DNA of 44,945 nucleotides from Methylotenera_A sp031399315 (GCA_031399315.1 JANNOS010000078.1:1-44945), one strand, 5' to 3'; counted from the stretch's first letter, positions 1-9,608 are shown. Program-made: numbers and translations. The notes: a model not told the origin generated them from the letters alone.

Positions 1-596
1 ATTCCACCTAAACTAAATAATGAAATAATACGATCAAACCAAGTGCAGGTTGTGCTACTTCTAAAAACTCTAATTAGCCAATCGTAATCTGCATTAGTCT
101 TAAATTTTAGATTGAATAATCCAACAGTATCAAATAGCGCGCGGCGGGCAAAAACAGCTTGGTGACATAAACTTTCAAACTCTAATGTGCGCTTATTGAT
201 ATGGGAGTAAATTCTTTTGGTAAGTTTATTTTTATCATCAAACACTACGTTGCCATAGAGCAAGTCTATTGATGGGGTTTGCTCAAACTTTGCGACTACA
301 TCAGCTAGCACTTCTGCATCATAAAAAGCATCATCAGAATTAAGAAAAAATACAATATCGCCAGATGCTAGGGCAATACCTTTATTCATTGCATCGTAAA
401 TGCCTTTGTCTTTTCCTGAAACTACAGTTGTGACAATCTCTTTGTATTCAGCCACTATTTGCAAGGTTTCATCAGTCGAAACCCCATCCACAATAATTAC
501 TTCAAGTTTTTTATAGGTTTGCTGACTTACAGAATCCAGTGCTTTGCGAATCGTCTTAGCGCTATTAAGGCAAACAGTAATGATAGAAATTTTCAT
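1..596 (-). CDS. Family 2 glycosyltransferase (partial, C-terminus beyond window)
   Basis: The minus-strand frame from the ATG at 596 stays open to base 1 and encodes about 198 residues. The N-terminus MKISIITVCLNSAKTIRKAL is the nucleotide-sugar-binding start of a GT-A fold, followed by VDGVSTD near residue 38 and the acidic metal-binding stretch LNSDD near residue 90. The later HQAVFARR and TNADYDWLIR segments are typical of WcaA/PssD-like enzymes that add one sugar to a lipid-linked repeat unit at the cytoplasmic membrane face. Its ATG overlaps the TGA of the polymerase-like gene (ATGA), so it is translated as part of the eps operon. The sugar and acceptor cannot be told. The C-terminal end lies outside the window. 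Confidence 0.9.
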   Translation of the reverse strand, partial: MKISIITVCLNSAKTIRKALDSVSQQTYKKLEVIIVDGVSTDETLQIVAEYKEIVTTVVSGKDKGIYDAMNKGIALASGDIVFFLNSDDAFYDAEVLADVVAKFEQTPSIDLLYGNVVFDDKNKLTKRIYSHINKRTLEFESLCHQAVFARRALFDTVGLFNLKFKTNADYDWLIRVFRSSTTCTWFDRIISLFSLGG

Positions 597-2101
597 CTAA
601 TGCTATTTTTCTTTTTAATTGATGTGGCTACTGTTGGGGCAAAATTTGATAATTTGGTTGGTCTGTTAAATATCTCATTTTGGAGATTATTTTTTCTAGA
701 AAATGTAACGCATATAAGTGGAATAGCAAATAAAAAACCGCTCACTAGCATGGTGCGGATTTCTACTATTGGAGCCCCACCAAGCATGTTTGGCATTTGC
801 GCAACAAATCCGCACAAACATCCAACAACTAGAGCTTTATATTCAGGTAGCAAAACACTCCAACCTCTTTTAACGTGCCATAAATAAGTCAGAAAAATTC
901 CAACAAATATAAAAAGACCGACAAACCCCGTTTTTAAAAGTACATGGCCAAAGCCACTGTGTACGAAACCATAATTACCTTTATGATATTCTAGCCCAAT
1001 AGGGCTCGTCACTTTAAATTCACCAGATGGTCCAACACCAAAAAACGGCTCCTCTTTAACAGTTTCCCAAGCAGTTTGCAGCTCATAAAAACGAGTTTTA
1101 CGTGGGTCTGCGTTTGGATCAGTTTTTACATCAATAAATATTTTTTCCACAATAGTTTTATTTTTATCGGCACTTCTTAAAGCAAGCGTTGTTAGTGATA
1201 AAGGTATAGCCAGCGCAACTAAAATTAAAACTGGTATTTTTTGTTTTTTTGGCAGCAAAAATAGCAGTAATATCATTGCTAACAAGATACCGCTTTGTGC
1301 GGTGCGCCTAGATGAAAGAATGGGTATTAAAAGTGCTAAAACTGTCAAAACAGCATAAGCAATTTGCTGCCAACCAACAACTCTGTCTACCAGTAATTTC
1401 CAAACGCAAAGACCTAGGGCTAGGCTAGCTAGAATAGAATCATTAATATCAAAGAAGGTAATTTTTACATTAAGAAGCTCAACATTTGAATAGACATTTT
1501 GCGGGTCGCCACCCAGAAAAAAATATCTAAATAAACCCCATGCTTCGCGCCCAGCAAGGCAACACAGAATAACTACAGTCAGTATTTTCAAGTCCTTTTC
1601 GTTACGTATTGTTGCGAATAAGAGCGTTATAAACATGCCTTGCTTAAGCACATTAATCACACCCATTTGAGCGAATTCGAGAATTAATGGGTTTTTTGCA
1701 AATGCTGCTACAGCGATTTGCCCCAAAAACAATAACCCAAAAGCAATATACCAATTGGTAAGGGGCGAGATGTTGTATGGTCGAGGGTGGTTTGATAAGC
1801 GCGGGGCAATAACTGCCCCAAAAAGCCAAGTTCCAAAAAGCGCCATATCTAAAAAAGAGAAAAAGAAAGTTTTTGTGCCCTTTACCCAGAAAATTGAAGA
1901 TGCCGCATTATCTCCATCTAATGACCCGTAGCTAGACGCTTGTGGAATAAGCAGCATAATAAGTATAAGCCCCAGCACAATATAGCGTGTCCAAGAGGCG
2001 GCAAATCCCATGGCAACAATAATCATAACCAACACTATAAATAGCACGCCCAGTGGTATGCCATAACTCAGTAGGTAGCCTAAAATTTCTTTCATATCCA
2101 T
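593..2101 (-). CDS. O-antigen ligase/polymerase (Wzy-like) membrane protein
   Basis: This 502-residue protein is rich in hydrophobic segments (about ten or more), with a larger hydrophilic loop at roughly residues 310-385 (SADKNKTIVEKIF to EYHKGNYGFVHSGF). The loop carries the ETVKEEPFFGVGPSGEF stretch and the NYGFVHSGFGHVLLKTG motif expected of the O-antigen ligase/Wzy superfamily. Such proteins polymerise or ligate lipid-linked sugar repeats at the periplasmic face of the inner membrane. The start codon overlaps the stop of the upstream glycosyltransferase (TAATG) and the stop overlaps the GT2 start, so it sits firmly in the eps operon. Polymerase is favoured because the operon has a flippase and a chain-length protein. 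A ligase role cannot be excluded. Confidence 0.82.
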   Translation of the reverse strand: MDMKEILGYLLSYGIPLGVLFIVLVMIIVAMGFAASWTRYIVLGLILIMLLIPQASSYGSLDGDNAASSIFWVKGTKTFFFSFLDMALFGTWLFGAVIAPRLSNHPRPYNISPLTNWYIAFGLLFLGQIAVAAFAKNPLILEFAQMGVINVLKQGMFITLLFATIRNEKDLKILTVVILCCLAGREAWGLFRYFFLGGDPQNVYSNVELLNVKITFFDINDSILASLALGLCVWKLLVDRVVGWQQIAYAVLTVLALLIPILSSRRTAQSGILLAMILLLFLLPKKQKIPVLILVALAIPLSLTTLALRSADKNKTIVEKIFIDVKTDPNADPRKTRFYELQTAWETVKEEPFFGVGPSGEFKVTSPIGLEYHKGNYGFVHSGFGHVLLKTGFVGLFIFVGIFLTYLWHVKRGWSVLLPEYKALVVGCLCGFVAQMPNMLGGAPIVEIRTMLVSGFLFAIPLICVTFSRKNNLQNEIFNRPTKLSNFAPTVATSIKKKNSIR

Positions 2102-3339
2102 TAGTTTTGCCTCATCACCCCTAGAGAGGGTACGGAATACACACTAAGTATTTCTGGCAAACGTTCTGTAATGTCAGCTTTTAAACTTACATTGCCAATG
2201 GTATTGGCGAATTCTATTTTAGAAATAGCATTTGCCAGTGACGTTATATCATTGAATAAGCGAAGCTGATTTGGATAGCTACAGTAGCGCATTAACTCAG
2301 ATGTGCCGCCTCGATTAAGACTAAAAACTAGCTTGCCTAGCACTAAAGCCTCTAAAGAGGTTGCTCCGAATGGTTCCTCCCATATCGAAGGCACCGCACA
2401 AGCATCAGCCAGCATAGTTTCTTTATAAACATCTTCTTGCGACATCCAACCCAAAAATCTTACGCCACGCTTTTCATGCATCTCTTTTAGGGCGGTTAAA
2501 TCAGGGCCATCGCCAGCAATGCGAACCTCAATTTTATCAAGCAAGCTATCTGGCAACGTTTCAAGAAAAGCTGCTTGACCTTTGGTTGCATGTACGCGAC
2601 CAGCGACTAAAACAATAGGGCGTGAATTTTTTGGTTTTATTGATGGTGTGACGTTGGTTAACTGTTTCATAGCGCGGGCATCGGTGAAATTATGAATCAC
2701 AGTGGCTTGTAAGTTATTGTAATCGCCAACAGTCTCTTTAAATCGCCTTAGTAGAAAATCACTGACAAAAATGGCCTTATGCCGAGTAAACGCTTTTTGT
2801 GCCATGTTTCTATGAAGTACAACTGCTGTTGCACTAATTGCTTTTTGAAACATATTAGGCTTAACGGCAGCGCAACCAGCACAATCAACAGGCGATTTAG
2901 AAGTGCATGGTCCGCCATTGCGAAAACGCAACATAGTCATGCATTCTGAACCTTGGTCATGCAAGGTATGCACATAATTTATGTGTTTAGGAACCAGCAC
3001 ACCAAGCTCTGCAATATGACCATGATAATGAATTACATCAAAAGCTTTGTAATCTAGCAGCTTTATCGCTTTCCAAATACGCCAAGCCATTAATAGCTGG
3101 CGCATCGGGTTGAAAATACCCATTGCAACAGATTTTAAACCAGTTTTAGACAAATCAATTTTAGTGTGTAATTTACCAACAAAGCCATTGTTGGTTTCTG
3201 ACGCAGAAGAACGTAAACATCCAAGCATTTCGACTTCATGTCCTGCCTCAATAAGCGCATTGCCCAATAAGACGGCATGCTTGCCAGCACCCCCAAGATG
3301 ATTAACAGGTACATCTTCTGTGACAAGAAGTATTTTCAT
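2101..3339 (-). CDS. Family 4 (GT-B) glycosyltransferase
   Basis: The 412-residue protein opens with MKILLVTEDVPVNHLGGAGK, the donor-side glycine-rich loop of GT4 enzymes. It has VLVAGRVHATKGQ near residue 247 at the start of the second Rossmann domain and WEEPFGATSLEAL near residue 320, the E-x7-E nucleotide-sugar motif. A cysteine-bearing stretch, GGPCTSKSPVDCAGC near residues 142-156, is found in a subset of GT4 proteins and may bind a metal or form disulfides. It would transfer a sugar to the lipid-linked repeat unit in the cytoplasm. It overlaps the flippase gene by 4 bp (ATGA) and the Wzy-like gene by 1 bp, so translation is coupled. Confidence 0.9.
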   Translation of the reverse strand: MKILLVTEDVPVNHLGGAGKHAVLLGNALIEAGHEVEMLGCLRSSASETNNGFVGKLHTKIDLSKTGLKSVAMGIFNPMRQLLMAWRIWKAIKLLDYKAFDVIHYHGHIAELGVLVPKHINYVHTLHDQGSECMTMLRFRNGGPCTSKSPVDCAGCAAVKPNMFQKAISATAVVLHRNMAQKAFTRHKAIFVSDFLLRRFKETVGDYNNLQATVIHNFTDARAMKQLTNVTPSIKPKNSRPIVLVAGRVHATKGQAAFLETLPDSLLDKIEVRIAGDGPDLTALKEMHEKRGVRFLGWMSQEDVYKETMLADACAVPSIWEEPFGATSLEALVLGKLVFSLNRGGTSELMRYCSYPNQLRLFNDITSLANAISKIEFANTIGNVSLKADITERLPEILSVYSVPSLGVMRQN

Positions 3340-4844
3340 GTCTTTTCAGGCTTTGTATACAGCAACACGAACTTAAGTAGTGATGCGCGGTGATAAGGCA
3401 AGCAGATGAATAGCCAAGCATACATTACAAGCAAAGCACAAGCGCATAAAGCAGATACAAAAAACCAGAAAAGTGGCAAGACAGGGCGGTTGCTGAAGAT
3501 TGCTGAAGTTGCCATTAATACAATTAAAGGCAAAATTGTTGGGTGATATGATTTCCAGTACAACTTGCTTAGTAATACAGGAATAGAGCGACCATGTACA
3601 TAAACAAGAAATATGATGGCAAAAAATGCAGAGACAAAAAGATGCGCCCATGCCGCACCAATATAGCCTGCGTAACGAATACCAATATAAGAGAGCACTA
3701 AACCAACAAGCGCGCGTGCTAGAGCCAAAACACCAGTATTACGAGGCTTGCCAAGTCCATCGTTAACAAGAGATGGTAAATTAGTAAGTGCATCAAAAAA
3801 AGCTGCCGTAGCTATTAATACTAGTACAAGTGCTGCCCCTGTACCAAAAATAGAGCCTGCCCAATAGTGCAGTAACTCACGTGAAAAAATGGATAATAGC
3901 AAACATAAGGATGCATTAAGGTAAATGTAATAACGGGTGCTAGTAAAGTAAATGCGTTCTAATTCATCATGTTGATTGTTGGCTTCCATCGCGCTTGCGG
4001 CAGGGAATATGACTTGGCCAAAACGATATACAAGGCCAACCACACGATAAACTAGAAGAGATGGTACAGAATATAATGAAACTGCACGCATGTCTAAAAA
4101 GGCGCCCAAGAGCAATTTATCACCATTTGCATAGGTAACTGTGGCAATTCTGCTTAGGTATGAGTAGGCACTAAATGAAAATAGTCGATGAATTGTATCT
4201 TTGTCAGGATAAGCCAGTTTTGCAAAAGGCAATATCTTGCGAATCATGTTGAGTAAAATACCGCAATTGATAATACTTAACCCTAGTCTAACAAGTACAA
4301 TTTCAACTAGCCCGCCGCCAAATAGTACAACCAAAACAGTAGAGATTGATGTAAGAGCGCCAAACACACTTTCAACCATACTAGATAAATCATAGCGCTG
4401 TAAAGCTTGCGGAATACTGAGTAAATAAACTTGCATTTGCCCGAAGAAGAACGCAAAAGCAGCAACTCGAAGCGTATTACTTGCAACTTCATGTAGATTG
4501 GGCGGGATGTTAAAAAACGAGGTAACTAGGGTATCGGCAAAGATAAAAATGCAAGCTCCACCGATTAGGCCAATTAAAAGGTATATAAAACCACCAAAAC
4601 TAATGACCTGATTGACGCGGCCAGTTTCTCCACGCGCATGGTGCTCAGATAAATATTTAACTGAACCAGCAGTAACGTTGATATCTATTAACGCAAAGTA
4701 GCCGACGATTGCCGTCACTAGCGTAAAAAGGCCGTACTCAACATCTCCCAACCTTGACACAATAACTGGGACAGTAAGTATAGACGCTATGACAGGTATT
4801 ATTCCGCCAATAAAATTGACAATAGATTTTTTTTTAAGACTCAT
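3336..4844 (-). CDS. Polysaccharide flippase (Wzx/MATE-like)
   Basis: This is a 502-residue integral membrane protein with about 12-14 hydrophobic segments. The N-terminus (FIGGIIPVIASILTVPVIVS, then RLGDVEYGLFTL) is typical of the polysaccharide biosynthesis/Wzx family in the MOP exporter superfamily. Wzx proteins flip undecaprenyl-diphosphate-linked repeat units to the periplasm for polymerisation. The gene starts 23 bp after the epsI stop and overlaps the GT4 gene by 4 bp. Length and topology are normal for the family. Sugar specificity cannot be inferred. Confidence 0.9.
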   Translation of the reverse strand: MSLKKKSIVNFIGGIIPVIASILTVPVIVSRLGDVEYGLFTLVTAIVGYFALIDINVTAGSVKYLSEHHARGETGRVNQVISFGGFIYLLIGLIGGACIFIFADTLVTSFFNIPPNLHEVASNTLRVAAFAFFFGQMQVYLLSIPQALQRYDLSSMVESVFGALTSISTVLVVLFGGGLVEIVLVRLGLSIINCGILLNMIRKILPFAKLAYPDKDTIHRLFSFSAYSYLSRIATVTYANGDKLLLGAFLDMRAVSLYSVPSLLVYRVVGLVYRFGQVIFPAASAMEANNQHDELERIYFTSTRYYIYLNASLCLLLSIFSRELLHYWAGSIFGTGAALVLVLIATAAFFDALTNLPSLVNDGLGKPRNTGVLALARALVGLVLSYIGIRYAGYIGAAWAHLFVSAFFAIIFLVYVHGRSIPVLLSKLYWKSYHPTILPLIVLMATSAIFSNRPVLPLFWFFVSALCACALLVMYAWLFICLPYHRASLLKFVLLYTKPEKT

Positions 4845-4867
4845 AATTGAGATATTTCAAACAAGTG

Positions 4868-5551
4868 TTATAAAGTGGTGCTGCCGATGAGACGTGTTCT
4901 GTCATCAGTAGTCATCGCGCTTAATAAATCTTTTATGAAACTCTCTTGCAGCGGATAGGCGTTTGTTTTGTCTCCAAGGCTAGAAACTCTAAACAGCATG
5001 CCATCTGGCACTCTTCCAGTCAGGCCGTACTTTAATCGCTCAAGTTTCCATTTAACACTATTCACAGCCACTGTATCCCCAATTGTAATCCAGTAGATAA
5101 TTGGTTCAACACGGTTACCCAATTTAGCCACCATTTTTTTTACAGGAATGGCACCGTAGCCACTATTGAGTGAAGCTAGCTCTAACTCTAACATCTGAAA
5201 GCCTTGAGATGTATAACACACCTCTGGTTTATGCACTTGCATGGAGTCGCTTTGATCGCCACCATAGGCAATCGCCAGCATGATGCCATCTCCATGATGA
5301 TTAATATATGTTCTGCTGAGCGTTTGATTATAAAGTTTATTTAGTAAGGCTTGTCTTTCAGGATCAGCCTGAAGCGGGATGATAGATTCATCAATTTTCC
5401 ATTCAGAAAATTGCTTCGGAATCATGCTTTCGAGGTTAACTTTTGGCCTTTGATCAGCAATAAGTTTAGTTGGCTTAAGTAATAGCCCACCAAGGGCTGC
5501 AAGCAACATTGCTAAGCCAATCAACAGATTTTTATTAGTAATAGTGCGCAT
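4868..5551 (-). CDS. epsI: EpsI family exosortase-associated protein
   Basis: The protein has 227 residues with one N-terminal membrane anchor (about residues 8-25) and a periplasmic domain. The family signature HKPEVCYTSQGF lies at residues 107-118, with His107 and Cys112 as the conserved polar pair. EpsI proteins occur next to exosortases, either as a separate gene as here or fused to the exosortase C-terminus. Their biochemical role is not settled. The ATG follows the xrtB TAA directly (TAAATG), which implies coupled translation. The order xrtB-epsI matches the methanolan gene order (H-I). The family assignment is firm. Confidence 0.92.
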   Translation of the reverse strand: MRTITNKNLLIGLAMLLAALGGLLLKPTKLIADQRPKVNLESMIPKQFSEWKIDESIIPLQADPERQALLNKLYNQTLSRTYINHHGDGIMLAIAYGGDQSDSMQVHKPEVCYTSQGFQMLELELASLNSGYGAIPVKKMVAKLGNRVEPIIYWITIGDTVAVNSVKWKLERLKYGLTGRVPDGMLFRVSSLGDKTNAYPLQESFIKDLLSAMTTDDRTRLIGSTTL

Positions 5552-6448
5552 TTAAATTAATTTGTTAAATGAATGTAGCCGTTTATCGGCGTAATGCAGT
5601 ATAGAATCTACGCTCATAATTAAGGTGAGTGCAACGGCGAATAACAGAATACCTGCAAAACCATGCACAAAGCCTTGGCCTGCGGCGTCACCAAAATAAT
5701 AGGTGACTAGTGTGAGTACAATAACGCGAATGACGTTAGCGGTAAATGATATGGGTATGATAAGTACTGCTAGGCTAATGTTACGAAATAGCGAATCATG
5801 TTTGACCAAGTTTAAGTAGAGCAGACCAAGCGCTTCGAGTGAGATAAGGGTGTGCATGCCAGCACAGGCATTGGCTACCATTAATTGATATTGACCAATT
5901 TGTAAAATCACACCGTTTCGTGCGATAGGGTAGCCAAACCAAAATAAAATGTTCTCTGCTACATATGAAACAGCTATTTTCATTGGTAATGTAACTGCAT
6001 CAATAAAAACCCCTGGTAACGGAATCATAAAAAGAATAAAAAATATCGGGAACCACATTGCTTTGAGTGTTGGTATGCCTCGCGTAATGAGTAAAATACC
6101 TATCAAAACTGGAATCTGCGAACTAATTTCTAAGAGAATGACATCTTGCGAGCGGCCAACGACATAGCAAAACAGACCTAAAGCAAGCAAAAATCCGCCC
6201 AGCAATGGACGATTTAAATTTTCTGAATTGTGGTGTAAATGCGCACGATTTTTCCAAATAAGAAATAGTATGACCATCAACACAATTGGGCCGTGCCCTT
6301 GATCTTCGCTGTTCCATAAGCCTACAGAAAGTGAATGATAGGTAGGTATATATAGCGCAAGTAGCCCCACTAGAACTGGCCACCATTCGCGCAACCATTC
6401 AGGTATTAATTTATATTGTGCGGTTAAGTTACTTAACATGTTGCGCAC
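5552..6448 (-). CDS. xrtB: Exosortase B (EpsH)
   Basis: This 298-residue multi-pass protein has about eight membrane segments and the exosortase active-site triad: Cys195 in NACAGMHT, Arg241 in NVIRVIVL, and His262 in FVHGFAG. Exosortases are membrane cysteine transpeptidase-like enzymes that process PEP-CTERM-type C-terminal tails. The XrtB type sits inside EPS operons with EpsD, EpsE, EpsF, EpsG and EpsI, exactly as here. The start overlaps the last base of epsG and the gene is adjacent to epsI. All catalytic residues are intact. The substrate is not in this window. Type B is assigned from the neighbours more than from sequence detail. Confidence 0.94.
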   Translation of the reverse strand: MRNMLSNLTAQYKLIPEWLREWWPVLVGLLALYIPTYHSLSVGLWNSEDQGHGPIVLMVILFLIWKNRAHLHHNSENLNRPLLGGFLLALGLFCYVVGRSQDVILLEISSQIPVLIGILLITRGIPTLKAMWFPIFFILFMIPLPGVFIDAVTLPMKIAVSYVAENILFWFGYPIARNGVILQIGQYQLMVANACAGMHTLISLEALGLLYLNLVKHDSLFRNISLAVLIIPISFTANVIRVIVLTLVTYYFGDAAGQGFVHGFAGILLFAVALTLIMSVDSILHYADKRLHSFNKLI

Positions 6449-7329
6449 TAGAATTCGTTGATAACTGCACCAACCACATGCGCGCCAGTGACGGCAATTT
6501 GATTACGCACTTCAGTAATATCAGAGAGGCATGTGTGATTGAGTCTTGATATTAGTAGCGCCCCACCGCAATGTGCAGCTGTAACTTGGGCATCTGCGCT
6601 AAGCTTGGCAGGAGACGCATCAACAAGAACAATGTCATATTTGCTTCTAGCGTAACTCATAAAGTGAGAAAAGCGAATGCGATTAAGTAACTCCTGCGGG
6701 TTTGGGGGTATGGTGCCAGCACCTAACACAGAAAGATCTTCAAAAAACTCCACTTTCTTAATCGCTTCTAAGCCTGCACGCTCAGCAATAATGTCTGATA
6801 GTCCATGATTTTCTTTCAAATTAAACATTTTTTGCTGACGTGGATCACGCATATTAGCGTCGATTAAAAGCGTACGCTCTCCTAGCTGAGAAAACATAAT
6901 TGCTAAGTTTGCAGTAAGATAACTGACACCCTCACCAGCGTTAGAACTTACGATGGCTAAAGATTTATTCCTTTGATTAAACCAAAGCACCATTAGCTGG
7001 CTGCGCAAGGCGCGCAAGGCTTCTACTTGCTTGCTAAATGGTTGATATGCCGCTACAAGCTCACTGCTGTAATTGCCTTGGCCAGGTTGTAAATAAGGGT
7101 AGTTAAATTGCAGGGCGAGTGCTTGGCTAATGTCTGCTTCAGTAATAAGCCCAAGCTTTAAGGCAGCATCTCCAAATAACATATTATGCTCTTGCTGGAT
7201 GCGAAGAATCCTATTGGTGTCTTCAGGGGATATTTTGCCAAGTTGGAGCAAAACCCTGCCAATTTTACCTATGCTAGCTTGGTTATTAGAAACCGATGTA
7301 TTTGATGATTGAGTATTATTATTTTGCAT
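6448..7329 (-). CDS. epsG: EpsG: BY-kinase-like chain-length ATPase with MshEN-like N-terminus
   Basis: The 293-residue protein has two parts. Residues 20-85 (IGKIGRVLLQLGKISPED to LALQFNYPYL) resemble the N-terminal domain of GspE/PilB ATPases. Residues 100-293 form a CpsD/Wzc-like P-loop domain. The Walker A region reads SSNAGEGVSYLTANLA (128-143), so the usual GK[ST] lysine is replaced by Val135. Walker A' (LLIDANMRDP, Asp157) and Walker B (VLVDASP, Asp237) remain. There is no C-terminal tyrosine cluster: the protein ends AVINEF. It probably works with EpsF, 5 bp downstream, to control chain length, but canonical tyrosine-kinase activity is doubtful. The first base of xrtB overlaps its stop. 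Confidence 0.9.
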   Translation of the reverse strand: MQNNNTQSSNTSVSNNQASIGKIGRVLLQLGKISPEDTNRILRIQQEHNMLFGDAALKLGLITEADISQALALQFNYPYLQPGQGNYSSELVAAYQPFSKQVEALRALRSQLMVLWFNQRNKSLAIVSSNAGEGVSYLTANLAIMFSQLGERTLLIDANMRDPRQQKMFNLKENHGLSDIIAERAGLEAIKKVEFFEDLSVLGAGTIPPNPQELLNRIRFSHFMSYARSKYDIVLVDASPAKLSADAQVTAAHCGGALLISRLNHTCLSDITEVRNQIAVTGAHVVGAVINEF

Positions 7330-7334
7330 GGATT

Positions 7335-8735
7335 TTATTTAGCTTTTAGCAGAAGGCGCGGTAAATGCATTATATTTTTAGCGTTATTTTGTGAGGATCC
7401 ACTCCCTATAGTAAACACAGGTACTTCAAGTAAATTGCTGAGATCATCACGACTACGCACACGCCTATTTGCAATTTCGGCAAGCAGGGCAAGGCAAACC
7501 CCCAGCATTGTACCTAACAAGATAGCAAGCAATATGTTGCGTATTATTAGCGGGCTTGAGGGGCTTTGAGGGGCTGTAGCAGGATTAAGTACTGCTACAT
7601 CAGACTGGTTCGCCTTTCCTTCTAACGTAGCTTGAGTATATCTTTGACTAGCTGCATCCATTGCGCGTTGTGCATTTTCGACATCGCGTTGCAAAACTGC
7701 AAGCTCATCTCTAGACAGATTGAGTTCTAGTACACGCGTCTTTTGTGCTGCCAAAGCCGCTTTTAGCTCTGCTTCACGGTGTTGATAAATCTTAGCAGTG
7801 CCGCCAACGCTACTACTCACATTTTGGGTTTCTTGTCGCAACATACTCTTGAGTTTATCTACTTCTTCCTTTGTGGCTTGATACTGAGGGTGGTTTACGC
7901 CTACACGCTGTGATAGCTCAGAAAGCTTAGATTCAGCACGAGAAATATCTACTTTCATATTTTGTACAACCATGTTAGCCGTTACATCGGGAGATGATGT
8001 GGGATTTCCACCCGCACTTCTCTGGCGTGAATTAGATTCAAAAGCCTGCGATTGCGCCATGACTAACTGCGTAGAAAGCTCGTTAAGGCGCGCACTTTCC
8101 ACATCTAAGCTACCCATGATATTTGTTAGCCCTTTTTGCTGTTGATATTTTGAAATTTTTGCTTGGGCAGTTTCTAAATTTGCGCGCAGTGTCTTGGTTT
8201 GTTCCCCTAAAAAACTTGCGGCTTTTTGTGCAGGTTCAACTTTTAATTGGAGGTTTGTCTGAATGTACGCGCTAGCAAACCCGTTCACTACTGCTGCCGC
8301 AAATTCAGGATCAGCACCTTTAAAAGAAATCTCAAGCACACTGCTTTCTCTAGAGGGTTTGACTTCAAGCCCAACGAGCAGTTGATCAGCAAACCAAGTG
8401 CGAATATCACCTTTGCCTTGCGTGGCCTTATTAAATTGATTTTGGGCGGCTTGACTCTCAACGAATTTAAGCTGCTCAACCACTTTAATTGCTACATTTC
8501 GGCTAGTGATAATGTCGATCTGCGTGGCCATGTAACCAGGCATTAATTGAGCAGGAAGTACCGTACCTGTTACTGGATCCATACCTTTATAGTTAAGTAC
8601 TAGCGAGGTAGTAGCAGTATAAGATTTAGGAAGAAATAAATTGTAAATAACTGTAGCCAACACAACCAAGGAAAATGTAACCAATACAATCCAAAAACGG
8701 GCTTTTAAAATCAGTAAAAACTGAGTGAAATTCAT
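7335..8735 (-). CDS. epsF: EpsF chain-length determinant protein (Wzz-like)
   Basis: The protein has 466 residues. A first membrane segment lies at about residues 14-36, then a Wzz domain with a long coiled-coil region of about residues 165-365 (TKTLRANLETAQAKISKYQQ; LSELSQRVGVNHPQYQATK). The second membrane segment at about 396-420 is preceded by a proline-rich stretch (APQSPSSP) typical of Wzz/PCP proteins. It is an inner-membrane polysaccharide co-polymerase that sets chain length and contacts the export channel EpsE. It lacks its own kinase domain, which is the separate protein EpsG. It lies 12 bp after epsE and 5 bp before epsG. Confidence 0.92.
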   Translation of the reverse strand: MNFTQFLLILKARFWIVLVTFSLVVLATVIYNLFLPKSYTATTSLVLNYKGMDPVTGTVLPAQLMPGYMATQIDIITSRNVAIKVVEQLKFVESQAAQNQFNKATQGKGDIRTWFADQLLVGLEVKPSRESSVLEISFKGADPEFAAAVVNGFASAYIQTNLQLKVEPAQKAASFLGEQTKTLRANLETAQAKISKYQQQKGLTNIMGSLDVESARLNELSTQLVMAQSQAFESNSRQRSAGGNPTSSPDVTANMVVQNMKVDISRAESKLSELSQRVGVNHPQYQATKEEVDKLKSMLRQETQNVSSSVGGTAKIYQHREAELKAALAAQKTRVLELNLSRDELAVLQRDVENAQRAMDAASQRYTQATLEGKANQSDVAVLNPATAPQSPSSPLIIRNILLAILLGTMLGVCLALLAEIANRRVRSRDDLSNLLEVPVFTIGSGSSQNNAKNIMHLPRLLLKAK

Positions 8736-8747
8736 AAATATATGTTC

Positions 8748-9530
8748 CTAGAACAAGCTTTCTTGAACATAAATGACATCGTCCTGTTGTATTGTATCAG
8801 TCATCGCAGGACGCGTTTCCACCGTCACGCCAGCAGCGTTCTGGCGATTCACCTTAATATTGCGTTCTGTTCCCCGCAATGATAGACCGCCGCCCTGAGC
8901 CAACGCCTGCATGACGGTCATGCCACGCTCAAGCCGATATGAGCCAGGGCGCTGCACTTCACCATAAATATAAAAAACAGGTGCGCGCGGTACGAACACT
9001 ACCTCGCCTCCATAGAGAACAATATTTTTTAAACTATCTGCTTTACCCATTACTTTTTGCAAATCATATTCGGTTTTGTTAGCCCCGTTTATCACCGTGA
9101 CCACGTCAGATCCATCTGGCAGAACGCCCCCAACAAGCGCGAGTAAATCTGCAAGATTTGTTGTTCTGTCAATTGGATAACGACCAGGTTTAAAAACGCT
9201 GCCCAATACTGAGACTAGCTTACTTTGGAACTGTGTCACAAGGATATTGACCTGCGGGTTTTTAATGTAACCACCTTTTTCTAGCATACTGGCTATTTTT
9301 TTCTCAGCAGCAAAAGTAGACATACCGCCGATTTTGACTGCTCCTATTAACGGGTAACTGATGATATCGCCTTCTGCAATGCGACTTTCGAGACTTAAAT
9401 CAGGATTATTGAAAACAGTAATTCTAATTAAGTCACCAGCACCTAGAACATAGGTAGGCTCTTGAGCTGAGGCTAAGGGTAGCCAAGTCAATACTAGCAA
9501 AGCCATGACACAAGTTAAGAAGCGTTTCAT
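8748..9530 (-). CDS. epsE: EpsE polysaccharide export protein (Wza-like)
   Basis: The 260-residue protein starts with a Sec signal peptide (about 1-22, ending PLASA|Q). It then has a polysaccharide export domain (YVLGAGDLIRITVFNNPDLS to INILVTQFQ-like strands, about 27-105) and SLBB-type domains (VLGSVFKPGRYPI near 113 and YIYGEVQRPGSYRLERG near 190). Wza-family proteins form the periplasm-to-outer-membrane export channel. There is no lipobox cysteine after the signal peptide, unlike Wza itself, so it is predicted to be a non-lipidated member. It lies 78 bp after epsD and 12 bp before epsF. Confidence 0.92.
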   Translation of the reverse strand: MKRFLTCVMALLVLTWLPLASAQEPTYVLGAGDLIRITVFNNPDLSLESRIAEGDIISYPLIGAVKIGGMSTFAAEKKIASMLEKGGYIKNPQVNILVTQFQSKLVSVLGSVFKPGRYPIDRTTNLADLLALVGGVLPDGSDVVTVINGANKTEYDLQKVMGKADSLKNIVLYGGEVVFVPRAPVFYIYGEVQRPGSYRLERGMTVMQALAQGGGLSLRGTERNIKVNRQNAAGVTVETRPAMTDTIQQDDVIYVQESLF

Positions 9531-9608
9531 ATTGTTACCTATAAATATTCATAATTTAGTGCTTATATTTTTTTACTTAAGTCATTAAGTTGCTTAAAGC
9601 TTTATTGA

